Assembly (NCBI GenBank): GCA_905198575.1
Contig: CAJKDC010000002.1
Span: 1-64,000 of the forward strand
DNA: 64,000 bases
Source of the DNA: an uncultured Bacteroides sp.
GTDB lineage: Bacteria; Bacteroidota; Bacteroidia; Bacteroidales; Bacteroidaceae
Reading direction: 5' to 3'
The notes under the pieces are model-generated. The model searched no databases. It was not told the DNA's origin and saw nothing but the letters and a program-made list of their open reading frames with translations. A program made the translations under genes and the position numbers. This document shows positions 1 through 8,171 of the stretch, one piece after another; positions within the stretch are counted from its first letter, which is position 1, and each line of letters begins with the position of its first letter.

Positions 1-299
1 CCTTTATATACCCAAGTTTCATCATTACCTGCCTCATTAATAAACGAACATTTTATCCCGATACTCCGGTACTGCTCCGGCACCAGAGCAATCGCTGTTT
101 CAAGTATATATTTATTCGTGCCACCTATACCCGAAGTCGGATGGAATTTGGATACGTTGTACTCCATTGTACTCGCCACATTGAAGTCTAACATATCTTC
201 AAACATTCCTCCGACTCTTGCAGATGTGTTGGCTCCTTTATTAACCTCAGTCTTTATAGCTTCAGCTTGCTGCTGTAAGACACTTAATTCTTTTGCCAT
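1..299 (-). CDS. Phage tail-tip/fibre-type structural protein, N-terminal part (runs off window)
   Basis: An open frame starts with ATG at 299 and continues past position 1 without a stop. It begins MAKELSVLQQQAEAIKTEV, followed by a short helical stretch and then NKYILETAIALVPEQYRSIG. It lies just downstream of the tail-tube paralogue and the large tail protein, so it is probably a tail-tip or fibre component. The family was not recognised with certainty and only 99 residues are visible. The start is set by the upstream stop near 316 and an AT-rich leader. Confidence 0.6.
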   Translation of the reverse strand, partial: MAKELSVLQQQAEAIKTEVNKGANTSARVGGMFEDMLDFNVASTMEYNVSKFHPTSGIGGTNKYILETAIALVPEQYRSIGIKCSFINEAGNDETWVYK

Positions 300-315
300 A
301 TTAGTCTAATTAATA

Positions 316-795
316 TTATTCAAATTTTTCATCAAATGTTCTGTCAAAGATCCTGCCAGATTCATCTGTAAAATCTACTCGTGCTAATGGACCAGAACCT
401 TCCAGTGATATTGATACTTGCCCTATATCCCCTAAATCAGCAGAACCAGATATCTGAGTGATGTATGCCTCTCCACGATACCTCTTTGTATCATCCCACG
501 TTTGACCATATACCGTATTGCGAACAGGAGAAAATGTAACTATAACAGGCTCCAAATTCACCATTTTATCAAACAGGTAATCAAATCCACCAGTCGTATA
601 TAAATTGGATGATGCCATGCTCCACGACAACCTAATAGCTCTTTTCTTTACCCATTTACCATTTGTCTTCCCTGTTACCGTTTTTGTTTCAGCCTCAACC
701 GATATGGAGCATGATCTATCTTTTGCAAGACGTTTTAAATTCGTTTCTGACTCTTCTATCCATATGGCCAAATCCCTTCCTCTTATCACTCCCAT
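316..795 (-). CDS. Second tail-tube-like protein (paralogue of the major tail protein)
   Basis: This 159-residue protein resembles the major tail protein at 6150-6608 along its length. N-terminal VIRGRDLAIWIEE corresponds to KVKGKDLMVFVEE, central FDYLFDKMVNLEPVIV to YEQMLDLMLAREPVNV, and C-terminal YRGEAYITQI to YYGGTALITDI. Both therefore look like TP901-1/phi13-type tail-tube folds. ATG at 795 was chosen over the longer ORF start at 822 because it follows the upstream TGA by one base and matches the N-terminus of the paralogue. The gene lies beyond the tape measure, so it may cap the tube or form a tail-tip ring rather than the main tube. The role is inferred; the homology is visible by eye. 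Confidence 0.7.
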   Translation of the reverse strand: MGVIRGRDLAIWIEESETNLKRLAKDRSCSISVEAETKTVTGKTNGKWVKKRAIRLSWSMASSNLYTTGGFDYLFDKMVNLEPVIVTFSPVRNTVYGQTWDDTKRYRGEAYITQISGSADLGDIGQVSISLEGSGPLARVDFTDESGRIFDRTFDEKFE

Positions 796-796
796 A

Positions 797-1096
797 TCAT
801 TCAAATGTTTGATTAGCATCAATACTTCCGGTAGCCCGTATTGAACCTCTTACCGAAATTATTCCATTCTCATCCATTAAAGCAGCAATTACAGCGTCCC
901 TGTTGTCCCTCACAAACTGTACAATATCAATCTGAGAAATAGTCTGATTGCCAGAACGAGTAACATCATTAGCTGAATCCTTTTCTGTTTTTTGTACACT
1001 TGTACCTCTATTGGCCATGTACCCCTGGGGGTAATCTTTGGACCTAGGAGTCGCAGGAATCGTACGCGTAACTATACTTATGTTTACGTTTATCAT
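797..1096 (-). CDS. Small phage protein between tail-tip genes
   Basis: A 99-residue protein from ATG 1096. An upstream in-frame start at 1138 is possible, but 1096 is preceded by the conserved A-rich leader CGTTAGAAATAAAAACA shared with three other late genes. Its C-terminal half, around IVQFVRDNRDAVIAALMDENG, looks helical then beta. No family was recognised. It lies in a run of tail genes and is probably structural or an assembly factor. Confidence 0.6.
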   Translation of the reverse strand: MINVNISIVTRTIPATPRSKDYPQGYMANRGTSVQKTEKDSANDVTRSGNQTISQIDIVQFVRDNRDAVIAALMDENGIISVRGSIRATGSIDANQTFE

Positions 1097-1129
1097 TGTT
1101 TTTATTTCTAACGGATAATATGTCAGACA
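1097..1129 (-). promoter_or_regulatory. Late-gene leader element, copy 4
   Basis: On the minus strand this reads GTCTGACA, seven bases, CGTT, then GAAA and an A-rich tract ending at the ATG of the 99-residue gene, 24 bases after GTCTGACA. The same arrangement precedes the small terminase, portal and protease genes. It could be a phage late promoter, an operator or a translation-start leader. Confidence 0.55.
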
Positions 1130-1134
1130 AAAAA

Positions 1135-3240
1135 TCATTTCTCCCCTATCATGACTACAGACATCGTATCTTGTTGATAATCTATTTCACCGCCTACGTA
1201 ATTAAAATAGGCCTCTGGCTGTGATGCATCTGTAAGTTTACAAGCAGGGCAAATCTCCTTATAACATAATTGCTGAGTTAGTTTTATATGAGGTTGTTTG
1301 TAGCGACTAACAATCCTTTGTATCAACAAATCCTCCAGTCTAATATTCTTGTTTACCAACAAACAATATAAATTATCTTTCAAATAATCTTCCCCCATAA
1401 TCAACTTACTATAACACGCACCATCATCGTTGTAAGTTGATATTTTAAGCTCAATTTCATCAAGCGGGTTTATATAAGATTCATTAATCACATTCTCATA
1501 TATTCTATCTGAATCCTCCTTCTCTTCTCCTTCAGCCTTGTATCCAATTTCAAAGTTTCTAATTGTCATTGATTCAAACGAATCAAATTGCACCCCTTCT
1601 ATTTTAGGGCCATAGAATATAATCTCCAAATCTCCAGCTATTAATTTGTCTTTGGGAAACTTGATAATAAATCCATTTAACCCATCATAACCATCATCTA
1701 GCATTCTGCTCGTTTTAAGACTATAAGTCTTATTAAATAAAGAAGTATCACCTGAACCTCCTATAGCCTCATCCTGCCAATCTACTTCTAGATTGTTAGG
1801 ATAGTTTGGATTGTAAGCTGAGTTTTTATCCCAAATGAAAGTCCCGTCAGATTTTCCGTGATAATAATATTCCCCTATTCTTAACGAGAAATGGAAATCA
1901 TATGAATCCAAGGCTTCTCCACCCACTTGATTCTTAAAAATATTTACCTGCACATTGAAATTAATACCAAAGCCACCACCCTGATAAGCCGAATATCCCC
2001 CCTTCATTATCATAATAGGTTTATCTACTGTATATATAGGTGAGGCTTTCGGTGAATCCACCGAAAAATCAGTCTGCCATCCTAACGGAATGTATATCTG
2101 CTCTGTGTAGTTGTGCTCTATATTAGTAGGCTTTCCATCTACATATTCTACATCCTCTTCTTTTTGAGCAAGCGCACCACATAACAATTCCCCAGCTCCT
2201 ACAGCACTCTCTGTTGTTGTGATCAGTGTGCCATCACTTTTATCTAGTACGTACCATTGAGTGTACACCGAAGAATCCAGAATTGTACTATATAGCCTTA
2301 TAAATTTACGTTTTCCAGAAGAAATAGATCCAATTATCTGTTCTGAATCAAATACCATCTTTTCAAAGTCAATAGTTGGTATATCGTCCTCAACAGAATA
2401 ATTGCTACATTTTATAGTCACTTTGTTATATCCCCCTAATATATCTAATGTATGATTGTCTCCATCATATCCTATGTTTTGTATAGTATCTGTATCAAAG
2501 CTGACAAATTCCCAGTTTTCACCATCTGCAGATTTTAAATACTTCCCATCTGCATTATCTGCATCTATAAAATATAGACTTCCTCCAAAATCTGCAAGTG
2601 TCCAGTTCATAACCTTACATATTTCTTCAAGTATTTCTTTACAAGTCATTGGAGCATCATCTTCATCAAAAAAATTTTGCGCTGACACCTTTAAATAAGA
2701 TAATACATTCGCTATCACTGAACTCTCTGATGCATTTCTGAAATACACAAATGGTATGTAGATGTACTCATATATTCCTCTACTTTCTAAAATGCAATAC
2801 TTAACTAAATCCCAAAGCGATACAAAATCTGTGTTTGCACCACCATAGCCTATTTTATCTAGTACCTCTATCGCTGATACACATTCAATTGACAAAGTAA
2901 AATCCTCATCCCCATACTCCTGTGTATAAACTTCCGGCTTTACAAAACCACTCCATAACACTTTATCAAATACCACATCTTTTAAGATAACCCTATATAG
3001 TCTATACTCAGTAGAATACAGTTCTTGCAGGTAATCACTGCCAAACACATTTAAAGTAGCTGTACTTGTGCGTAATGGAGTATATATAAAATCATCACCT
3101 TCACAATTGACTATAAATGGAGATTCATCTGCTACTAATTCTACATATTCTCCATCATAGTTTTCTTTTTCTATCTCCACTCTATAGCTTTTACCAAGTG
3201 AAGAAGAGAATGGGATTGTATATATTAATCCGTAGCTCAT
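1135..3240 (-). CDS. Large tail protein (baseplate/tail-tip, downstream of tape measure)
   Basis: A 701-residue protein directly after the tape measure gene, where siphophages carry the distal-tail or tail-associated protein. It starts MSYGLIYTIPFSS and contains LWSGFVKPEVYTQEYGDEDF followed by LSIECVSAIEVLDKIGY, a layout seen in Bacteroides phage tail proteins of this position. No catalytic motif was recognised. Four bases overlap the end of the tape measure gene, so the two are translationally linked. The assignment rests on size, gene order and beta-rich composition; host-receptor contact or baseplate function is inference. Confidence 0.65.
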   Translation of the reverse strand: MSYGLIYTIPFSSSLGKSYRVEIEKENYDGEYVELVADESPFIVNCEGDDFIYTPLRTSTATLNVFGSDYLQELYSTEYRLYRVILKDVVFDKVLWSGFVKPEVYTQEYGDEDFTLSIECVSAIEVLDKIGYGGANTDFVSLWDLVKYCILESRGIYEYIYIPFVYFRNASESSVIANVLSYLKVSAQNFFDEDDAPMTCKEILEEICKVMNWTLADFGGSLYFIDADNADGKYLKSADGENWEFVSFDTDTIQNIGYDGDNHTLDILGGYNKVTIKCSNYSVEDDIPTIDFEKMVFDSEQIIGSISSGKRKFIRLYSTILDSSVYTQWYVLDKSDGTLITTTESAVGAGELLCGALAQKEEDVEYVDGKPTNIEHNYTEQIYIPLGWQTDFSVDSPKASPIYTVDKPIMIMKGGYSAYQGGGFGINFNVQVNIFKNQVGGEALDSYDFHFSLRIGEYYYHGKSDGTFIWDKNSAYNPNYPNNLEVDWQDEAIGGSGDTSLFNKTYSLKTSRMLDDGYDGLNGFIIKFPKDKLIAGDLEIIFYGPKIEGVQFDSFESMTIRNFEIGYKAEGEEKEDSDRIYENVINESYINPLDEIELKISTYNDDGACYSKLIMGEDYLKDNLYCLLVNKNIRLEDLLIQRIVSRYKQPHIKLTQQLCYKEICPACKLTDASQPEAYFNYVGGEIDYQQDTMSVVMIGEK

Positions 3241-5537
3241 AACTTTTTACCAGTTTGTTTTAGATAATTTTTTAATGAGATGTAAATATCAGAACCACGC
3301 ACTTTAAAAGAAGCCGTATTAGTATTGCTTCCTTCTAATGTCATTTGATATAATGATTTCTGTTGATTCTGATTAAGAATCATTTCTCCTGAATTCACTC
3401 GTGCAAGCAATTTGTCTCCATAAAAAGACGATCCTCCAATGATACCTCCATTTGCAAATTTGGGAATCGAAGCAAATATACCTGCAACCGTAGATATCAC
3501 AGTTGCAGCAGCAATAAATGATGCTGGCGGTGGCAACTTAAATGCACTTGCAACACCTTGCGCCATAGCCAGTGATTGAAGTTGTGATATCATCTGAGAA
3601 ACATTCCCTATCATAGAGAAAGCCCATTGTGCTACCGAACTCGCATTATCCTGATATGCGCCACTCATCATGCTAATGGCTTGGCTTATCTGCATAAATG
3701 AATCTGCATAATCCTGATTTGATTTTATATTTTCTGCAACTTTTGGGATTTTTATATTATTAAAATCTTTTGGCAGTTGAGACATTTTCCTAAATGTGCT
3801 TGACAATTCTGCCATATCTCCGGCTTGCCTTGTATCAATGAGAGATGTATTGGCATACTTCACTTCAAGCTCCATATACCTTTTCTTTTTCACCAGCTCA
3901 TCGAGCTCACGATTCAATTCTATTCGGTCTTTATTTGAAATAGCTACTGATATTTCTTTTCTCTTTTGAGAAATCTGATACTCTATATCTGCGATGGAAC
4001 CTTCCGGCCTAGAAGCTTTTTCTTTTGCCAATCGTTCAGCTTCCTCTGCTGCAGCTTTTTCTTTTGCAGCCTTTTCTGCATTTTCCTTAGCCTTTATTAA
4101 ATCCTTTTCAGCTTGTAACTGCGATTTCAGATTACTTAATACATAATCATATATGTATTTTTGCCTTTCTGCAATATCAAAGTTTTTATTAGCTATATTT
4201 AATGCCTTTTTCCTTTCTTGTGTCCAGCCCTTACTATAAACCTCTTTAGCTGCTTCTAATTCTTTTAACCTCTGTTCATATCTTAAGGCTTCGGGATACA
4301 TTCTGCCCAACGCAGCCATTTCATTTTCTATAGCCTTTGTTCTTGTTTTACCAAACTGTTCAACATTCTGCGATATAACTTCGTTTGAGTTATTCAGAAC
4401 AGCCTCTGCACTACCGCCATATTTTTTATCAAGAGCATACTGTTTACTTTCATTTTTACTCATAAATAAAGCCTGATTTGCCTTATTTATTAGAGTCGTC
4501 AGTGTATCTATAGGAGCTTTCAATATGACATTAGTTGATGATACTGAATTAGCTAATGCAGTCCATGCATTTTCGAGTTTGATTATGGAACCAGCCAAGT
4601 TATCAGTGTTTATTTTTGCCTGTTCACGTGCGGTATTGGTGCCGGTAATTGCAGTGACCAGTTGGTCAAAAGCATCCTTCTCCTGCAACAAAGCGATTGC
4701 AGCTGTAACAGACTCCTTACCAAACATCTTCGTGAGTTCAGTAGCATTCAAATTCTTCTTATACAGGTTATCTATAGCTGCAGATAAACCTACTACGGAA
4801 GGTTTCAGATTATTATCTGTTGATGCCTCTAAGGTCAAAAAGATATTTCGCAAATTGGTACCGGCAGAACTTGCATCAGTAATACGGGGTGCAATAGCTT
4901 CAATTGCTGCTACCAGCTCATTAAACTTCACGCCAACCGATGATGCTGTACCACCAGAATTTTCAATAGCTTTGTTCAGATATGGTATATCTGCAGAACC
5001 TTGTTGAGATGCAGCAGCAAGTATATTAATATATTCACTGGCGCGCGACGAACTTTCCCCCATCTGGTTTAATGAGCCTGTTAGAGCTTTTGCTGCTGTC
5101 GGCACATCTATTTCTGCAGCCTCAGCAAGTGTCACTGCTGCACGCGCTGTAGCTGACAATGCTTCTTTATTTTTTAATAATTCCGGCATCTGACTACCAA
5201 TCAGCTTATATGCATCTACCATAGCAACAGCCGACTGTGTGCTATCCATAGCCATCTTTATTGCCTCAGCACGGAAATAATTTAATTCTTGAACAGATAC
5301 ACCGGTCAAAGACCGCAACGATGACAGGGATTTCTCAAACTCCATGTTTGCGGTCACAGCAGAGTGTATTGATGTACTAATTCCTACAAAAGCAGCTGCA
5401 TAACCGGTAAATGTTGTTAGTCCACCGAATACTCCCTTAGATGTAGCAGCAAATCCTCTCAGGTTTTTCTGGGCTTGATACAGATTTTTATTGAATCCAT
5501 CTGTATCAAGCAATAATCGTGTAAATATATTACTCAT
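3237..5537 (-). CDS. Tail tape measure protein, TP901 type
   Basis: A 766-residue tape measure protein that sets tail length and is threaded through the tail tube. The N-terminal third contains the TP901-type core: FEKSLSSLRSLTGVS, then repeated Ala-rich helices such as AKALTGSLNQMGESS and GGTASSVGVKFNELVAAIEA. A charged Ala/Glu/Lys coiled coil spans about residues 476-506, and a hydrophobic segment about 666-690 is followed by the FANGGIIGG stretch common near the C-termini of these proteins. At 766 residues it is on the short side, consistent with a short siphophage tail. It overlaps the upstream chaperone frame by 8 bases. Confidence 0.9.
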   Translation of the reverse strand: MSNIFTRLLLDTDGFNKNLYQAQKNLRGFAATSKGVFGGLTTFTGYAAAFVGISTSIHSAVTANMEFEKSLSSLRSLTGVSVQELNYFRAEAIKMAMDSTQSAVAMVDAYKLIGSQMPELLKNKEALSATARAAVTLAEAAEIDVPTAAKALTGSLNQMGESSSRASEYINILAAASQQGSADIPYLNKAIENSGGTASSVGVKFNELVAAIEAIAPRITDASSAGTNLRNIFLTLEASTDNNLKPSVVGLSAAIDNLYKKNLNATELTKMFGKESVTAAIALLQEKDAFDQLVTAITGTNTAREQAKINTDNLAGSIIKLENAWTALANSVSSTNVILKAPIDTLTTLINKANQALFMSKNESKQYALDKKYGGSAEAVLNNSNEVISQNVEQFGKTRTKAIENEMAALGRMYPEALRYEQRLKELEAAKEVYSKGWTQERKKALNIANKNFDIAERQKYIYDYVLSNLKSQLQAEKDLIKAKENAEKAAKEKAAAEEAERLAKEKASRPEGSIADIEYQISQKRKEISVAISNKDRIELNRELDELVKKKRYMELEVKYANTSLIDTRQAGDMAELSSTFRKMSQLPKDFNNIKIPKVAENIKSNQDYADSFMQISQAISMMSGAYQDNASSVAQWAFSMIGNVSQMISQLQSLAMAQGVASAFKLPPPASFIAAATVISTVAGIFASIPKFANGGIIGGSSFYGDKLLARVNSGEMILNQNQQKSLYQMTLEGSNTNTASFKVRGSDIYISLKNYLKQTGKKL

Positions 5538-5862
5538 AATTTTTCTCCATTAGTTTAGCTCGTTTCCTCAATTCCTCCAGCTCTTCCTGATTAACACCTT
5601 GTTCAGATTCAGTCTCTTCATCCAACCGCATCACCTCCTCAAGCTCAAGGCTTCTACTAGATTGGCTCTGAAATACAGCCCACATAATCAGTCTTGTTTT
5701 TTCCAGCTCTACACGCTCCCGTCTGTTCATTCCTTTTATGTATACAATACATTCCTGGAAATCCATTTCATCAAAAAAATAGGCAGGAGACACACCTCCC
5801 CTGCCTACAATCTCTTCGTACAAAGCAGATACACTTATTGGCTTTCCGTTATTGTTTCTACT
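5530..5862 (-). CDS. Tail assembly chaperone, T frame of a G/GT frameshift pair
   Basis: This 110-codon segment has no convincing start of its own: the first in-frame ATG is at 5766, inside the conserved-looking part, and the only upstream start-like codon is a TTG at 5823. Read backwards, the frame stays open to the nine-A run at 5862-5870, where it joins the upstream chaperone gene in the -1 frame. It therefore probably exists only as the C-terminal part of a 205-residue fusion, as in the lambda gpG-GT pair. The sequence is charged and helical (EELEELRKRAKLMEK) and overlaps the tape measure start. Confidence 0.75.
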   Translation of the reverse strand, partial: SRNNNGKPISVSALYEEIVGRGGVSPAYFFDEMDFQECIVYIKGMNRRERVELEKTRLIMWAVFQSQSSRSLELEEVMRLDEETESEQGVNQEELEELRKRAKLMEKNYE

Positions 5863-6146
5863 TTTTTTTTATCTTCAAAATATTGGGTGAGCCTGCGAGA
5901 TGCATCCGACATCTCCTCCTGAAAAGCAAAAAATATTCCAGGATCATTATCGCATTCATCAATTAACTCATCAAAAGTCAATGTGTATTCAGGATTATAC
6001 GCAAATAATGTTGCATGCAGTAACTGATAGTTTTCTTCTGATGTCACCCCTTGATAAGGATGGCCAAAAAGCTGCTCAAACTTAAAAAGACAACGTAAAG
6101 AATGTTTTATTACATGTTCTTTACCTTTAATAGCTATTTTCTTCAT
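5835..6146 (-). CDS. Tail assembly chaperone, G frame
   Basis: A 103-residue acidic helical protein between tail tube and tape measure, the usual place of the tail assembly chaperone that coats the tape measure before tube polymerisation. Near its 3' end, codons 93-95 are AAA AAA AAA within an A9 run; slipping back one base there leads into the frame ending at 5530. Without slippage the product ends VETITESQ. Both the position and the frameshift arrangement support the role; the sequence alone would not be diagnostic. Confidence 0.8.
   Translation of the reverse strand: MKKIAIKGKEHVIKHSLRCLFKFEQLFGHPYQGVTSEENYQLLHATLFAYNPEYTLTFDELIDECDNDPGIFFAFQEEMSDASRRLTQYFEDKKKVETITESQ
5862..5870 (-). promoter_or_regulatory. 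Programmed -1 frameshift slippery run
   Basis: Nine consecutive A residues on the coding strand, in phase A_AAA_AAA, followed by G. In the -1 frame, translation continues AGT AGA AAC AAT AAC GGA with no stop down to 5530. This is the arrangement expected for production of a minor long tail chaperone. Confidence 0.75.
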
Positions 6147-6149
6147 AGA

Positions 6150-6608
6150 TTATCCCCCTACACCTGCCTGCTTCGTTAATTTACCTTTTCCTTTCAAAGT
6201 GATTGACATCGTGGCATTATCTCCATTTGGAGCATTCAACTGGATATCTGTAATTAATGCCGTTCCACCGTAATACTTCTGAGGAACAGTCCATCCTCCT
6301 TCAGGTACCTCATCATTTGAAATATTTGTAGGGATTCCTACTTTAACATTTACGGGCTCACGAGCTAGCATCAAGTCTAGCATTTGCTCATATGAGTTTA
6401 CCTCTGCATCAGCACTACATAAGTTTTCAGATGTTGCTTCCCATGTCATTTTTGTGATTTCTTCATCTCCCCAATCTCCGGAATCTTTAGTACTGCTGTC
6501 ACCGGTTTCTGCAGTCAACTTTAAAGTGTGATTTGTTGCCAGCGCAATAGCTTTTTCCTCAACAAACACCATCAAATCTTTACCTTTTACTTTTTTAGCT
6601 TTTGCCAT
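6150..6608 (-). CDS. Major tail (tube) protein
   Basis: A 152-residue protein with the beta-rich layout of TP901-1/phi13-type major tail proteins: an N-terminal KVKGKDLMVFVEE strand pair, TKMTWEATSENL in the middle and a C-terminal YGGTALITDIQLNAPNGD followed by ATMSITLKGKG. It polymerises into the tail tube. It sits between the tail terminator and the chaperone pair, the standard order. A diverged copy lies at 316-795. Confidence 0.85.
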   Translation of the reverse strand: MAKAKKVKGKDLMVFVEEKAIALATNHTLKLTAETGDSSTKDSGDWGDEEITKMTWEATSENLCSADAEVNSYEQMLDLMLAREPVNVKVGIPTNISNDEVPEGGWTVPQKYYGGTALITDIQLNAPNGDNATMSITLKGKGKLTKQAGVGG

Positions 6609-6610
6609 AG

Positions 6611-7000
6611 TTATAAATCTATTTTAATGGTTAGTTCAATGATTCCACCAAAAACTCCATCATCCTCATCAAAATCCCATGAGTTTATTTTTATCTCTGA
6701 CACATCCAGATAATCAACTTCTGCTATATTCCCAGAAAACAGCCTTTCCATTTCTGATATGAGCTGTAACGGCACATCCTGATTCTCACCAAACACAGCT
6801 ATCGTAGATGTAATTTCACGCTCATACTCTCCATCTTTGGTGTTACTGGATGCATTCAGCCTTGCGTTCTGTATGATGTAAGGCAGCTTTACATTACGCA
6901 TAATTGCAATAGGGTATATCTTACCTTCTACTATCGCTTGTATGGTACTGTCAGATTCCAGTCTTTCTTTTATGTACCTAAAGATATCTGTGGTATTCAT
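6611..7000 (-). CDS. Tail terminator / completion protein, DUF3168-like
   Basis: A 129-residue protein directly upstream of the tail tube gene. The opening helix (IFRYIKERLESDSTIQAIV), then KIYPIAIMRNVKLPYI and later strands, resembles the DUF3168/gpU-like proteins that stop tube growth and join tail to head. It overlaps the preceding neck gene by 4 bases. The family is inferred from length, order and general pattern. Confidence 0.65.
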   Translation of the reverse strand: MNTTDIFRYIKERLESDSTIQAIVEGKIYPIAIMRNVKLPYIIQNARLNASSNTKDGEYEREITSTIAVFGENQDVPLQLISEMERLFSGNIAEVDYLDVSEIKINSWDFDEDDGVFGGIIELTIKIDL

Positions 7001-7530
7001 CGTTTGCTTGCTATTTTCTGTATATGTTTTTCTATATATTTCTGCAAAGTTGATTGAGCCTCACCAATCCTTGATTTTGACGCTGTAGAGAAAAAATGAG
7101 ATGCCGATATCTTTCCGGTATATCTTTCTTTTCTCAAACGCCTTGAAAACATTCTTTGCTTCTTTACTTTTTTATTGAATCGTTCATCTGTTCCTTCTTC
7201 AAAAAATTTCAGAAGAAAAGAAGGATTCTCCTTTTTCGATGATCCCCGGCTTTCTTGAATATGGACCCTGAATCCCAATGTCCTCTTATAAACTACATAT
7301 CGCACCCACTTCTTTAGATTGTTTGCTGACAGAGGTGTTCCAGACGCTTGATTTTGGACTGCCGTTAAATTAGTTTTAGCCTGCCTTTGTATTAATCTTG
7401 CAGAAGCAGCTAATCCCCTTTTTAATGCTTTCCGGGATTCATCCGTACTCATATTAAGTTCCTTGAATAGCCTGTTTATTCTGGCTACATCAATCGTCAC
7501 CTCTAAGTAATCTTTTTCAATGCTACTCAT
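6997..7530 (-). CDS. Neck/tail-completion protein, HK97 gp10-like
   Basis: A 177-residue basic protein with an N-terminal amphipathic helix (INRLFKELNMSTDESRKALKRGLAASARLIQRQAK), typical of HK97 gp10-type tail-completion proteins, followed by a Lys/Arg-rich region and a helical C-terminus. It lies between the head-closure protein and the tail terminator and overlaps its upstream neighbour by 8 bases. Confidence 0.65.
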   Translation of the reverse strand: MSSIEKDYLEVTIDVARINRLFKELNMSTDESRKALKRGLAASARLIQRQAKTNLTAVQNQASGTPLSANNLKKWVRYVVYKRTLGFRVHIQESRGSSKKENPSFLLKFFEEGTDERFNKKVKKQRMFSRRLRKERYTGKISASHFFSTASKSRIGEAQSTLQKYIEKHIQKIASKR

Positions 7531-7840
7531 TTACTAGTTCTATCGTTAATGTCATCATGTTATGAGATTGATCGGGATTGATGGAGTTTATCTGGTAGAT
7601 TTCATTGTTATATCTTACCCTCATTTCACGCTTTATGGCAGACCTATAATAGATGGTCACTTTGTTCACCTGATTGTGAGCATACTCCATGTTTGTTTCC
7701 TCAAATTTACCTGATGCAAACTTTACAGTGGCTCTAACGGTTATGAAATCTTTCCATGAGTATTCTTCTCCGCCATGTGGCTTTTGTGTGATTTCTCTTT
7801 TGAGAATTGTGATTCTGTCTCGTAACTGACCTGCCTTCAT
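7523..7840 (-). CDS. Head closure / head-tail adaptor protein
   Basis: A 105-residue protein starting MKAGQLRDRITILKRE, the usual opening of phage head-closure proteins (SPP1 gp16 / HK97 gp9-like), with WKDFITVRATVKFASGKF and a YNNEIYQINSI strand pair. It seals the portal after packaging and gives a docking face for the tail. Confidence 0.8.
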   Translation of the reverse strand: MKAGQLRDRITILKREITQKPHGGEEYSWKDFITVRATVKFASGKFEETNMEYAHNQVNKVTIYYRSAIKREMRVRYNNEIYQINSINPDQSHNMMTLTIELVNE

Positions 7841-7847
7841 TGTGATA

Positions 7848-8159
7848 TTATTTAGAATAATCCCTGTATAGCTGAATAAGGTGTAAAGCTCCCTGAGTAA
7901 GAGTATGAGTTTGTGAAACCGTTACCTCCTCTCTGTTATTGTAATACAAACCTATTGTCAACAATACAGCTTGTCTTATGGGAGGAGGGATGACCTTTCC
8001 ACCACCAACGGTATTCAGGTCATCCACACTTTCCAAACATAACTCTGCAGCCACCTTAGCCTCAGCCACTTCAATCAATGATGTAATGTAAGAATCATCT
8101 TCCGTGAAATCTGCTTCTACATTCAACTGCTTTTTAGCCTCATCTAAAGTGATATACAT
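7848..8159 (-). CDS. Head-tail connector, gp6-like
   Basis: A 103-residue helical protein starting MYITLDEAKKQLNVEADFTEDDSYI, the N-terminus of gp6-like connectors that ring the portal. PPPIRQAVLLTIGLYYNNRE is the conserved central helix. It is immediately downstream of the capsid gene, as in HK97-like phages. Confidence 0.85.
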   Translation of the reverse strand: MYITLDEAKKQLNVEADFTEDDSYITSLIEVAEAKVAAELCLESVDDLNTVGGGKVIPPPIRQAVLLTIGLYYNNREEVTVSQTHTLTQGALHLIQLYRDYSK

Positions 8160-8171
8160 ACATTACCCTCC

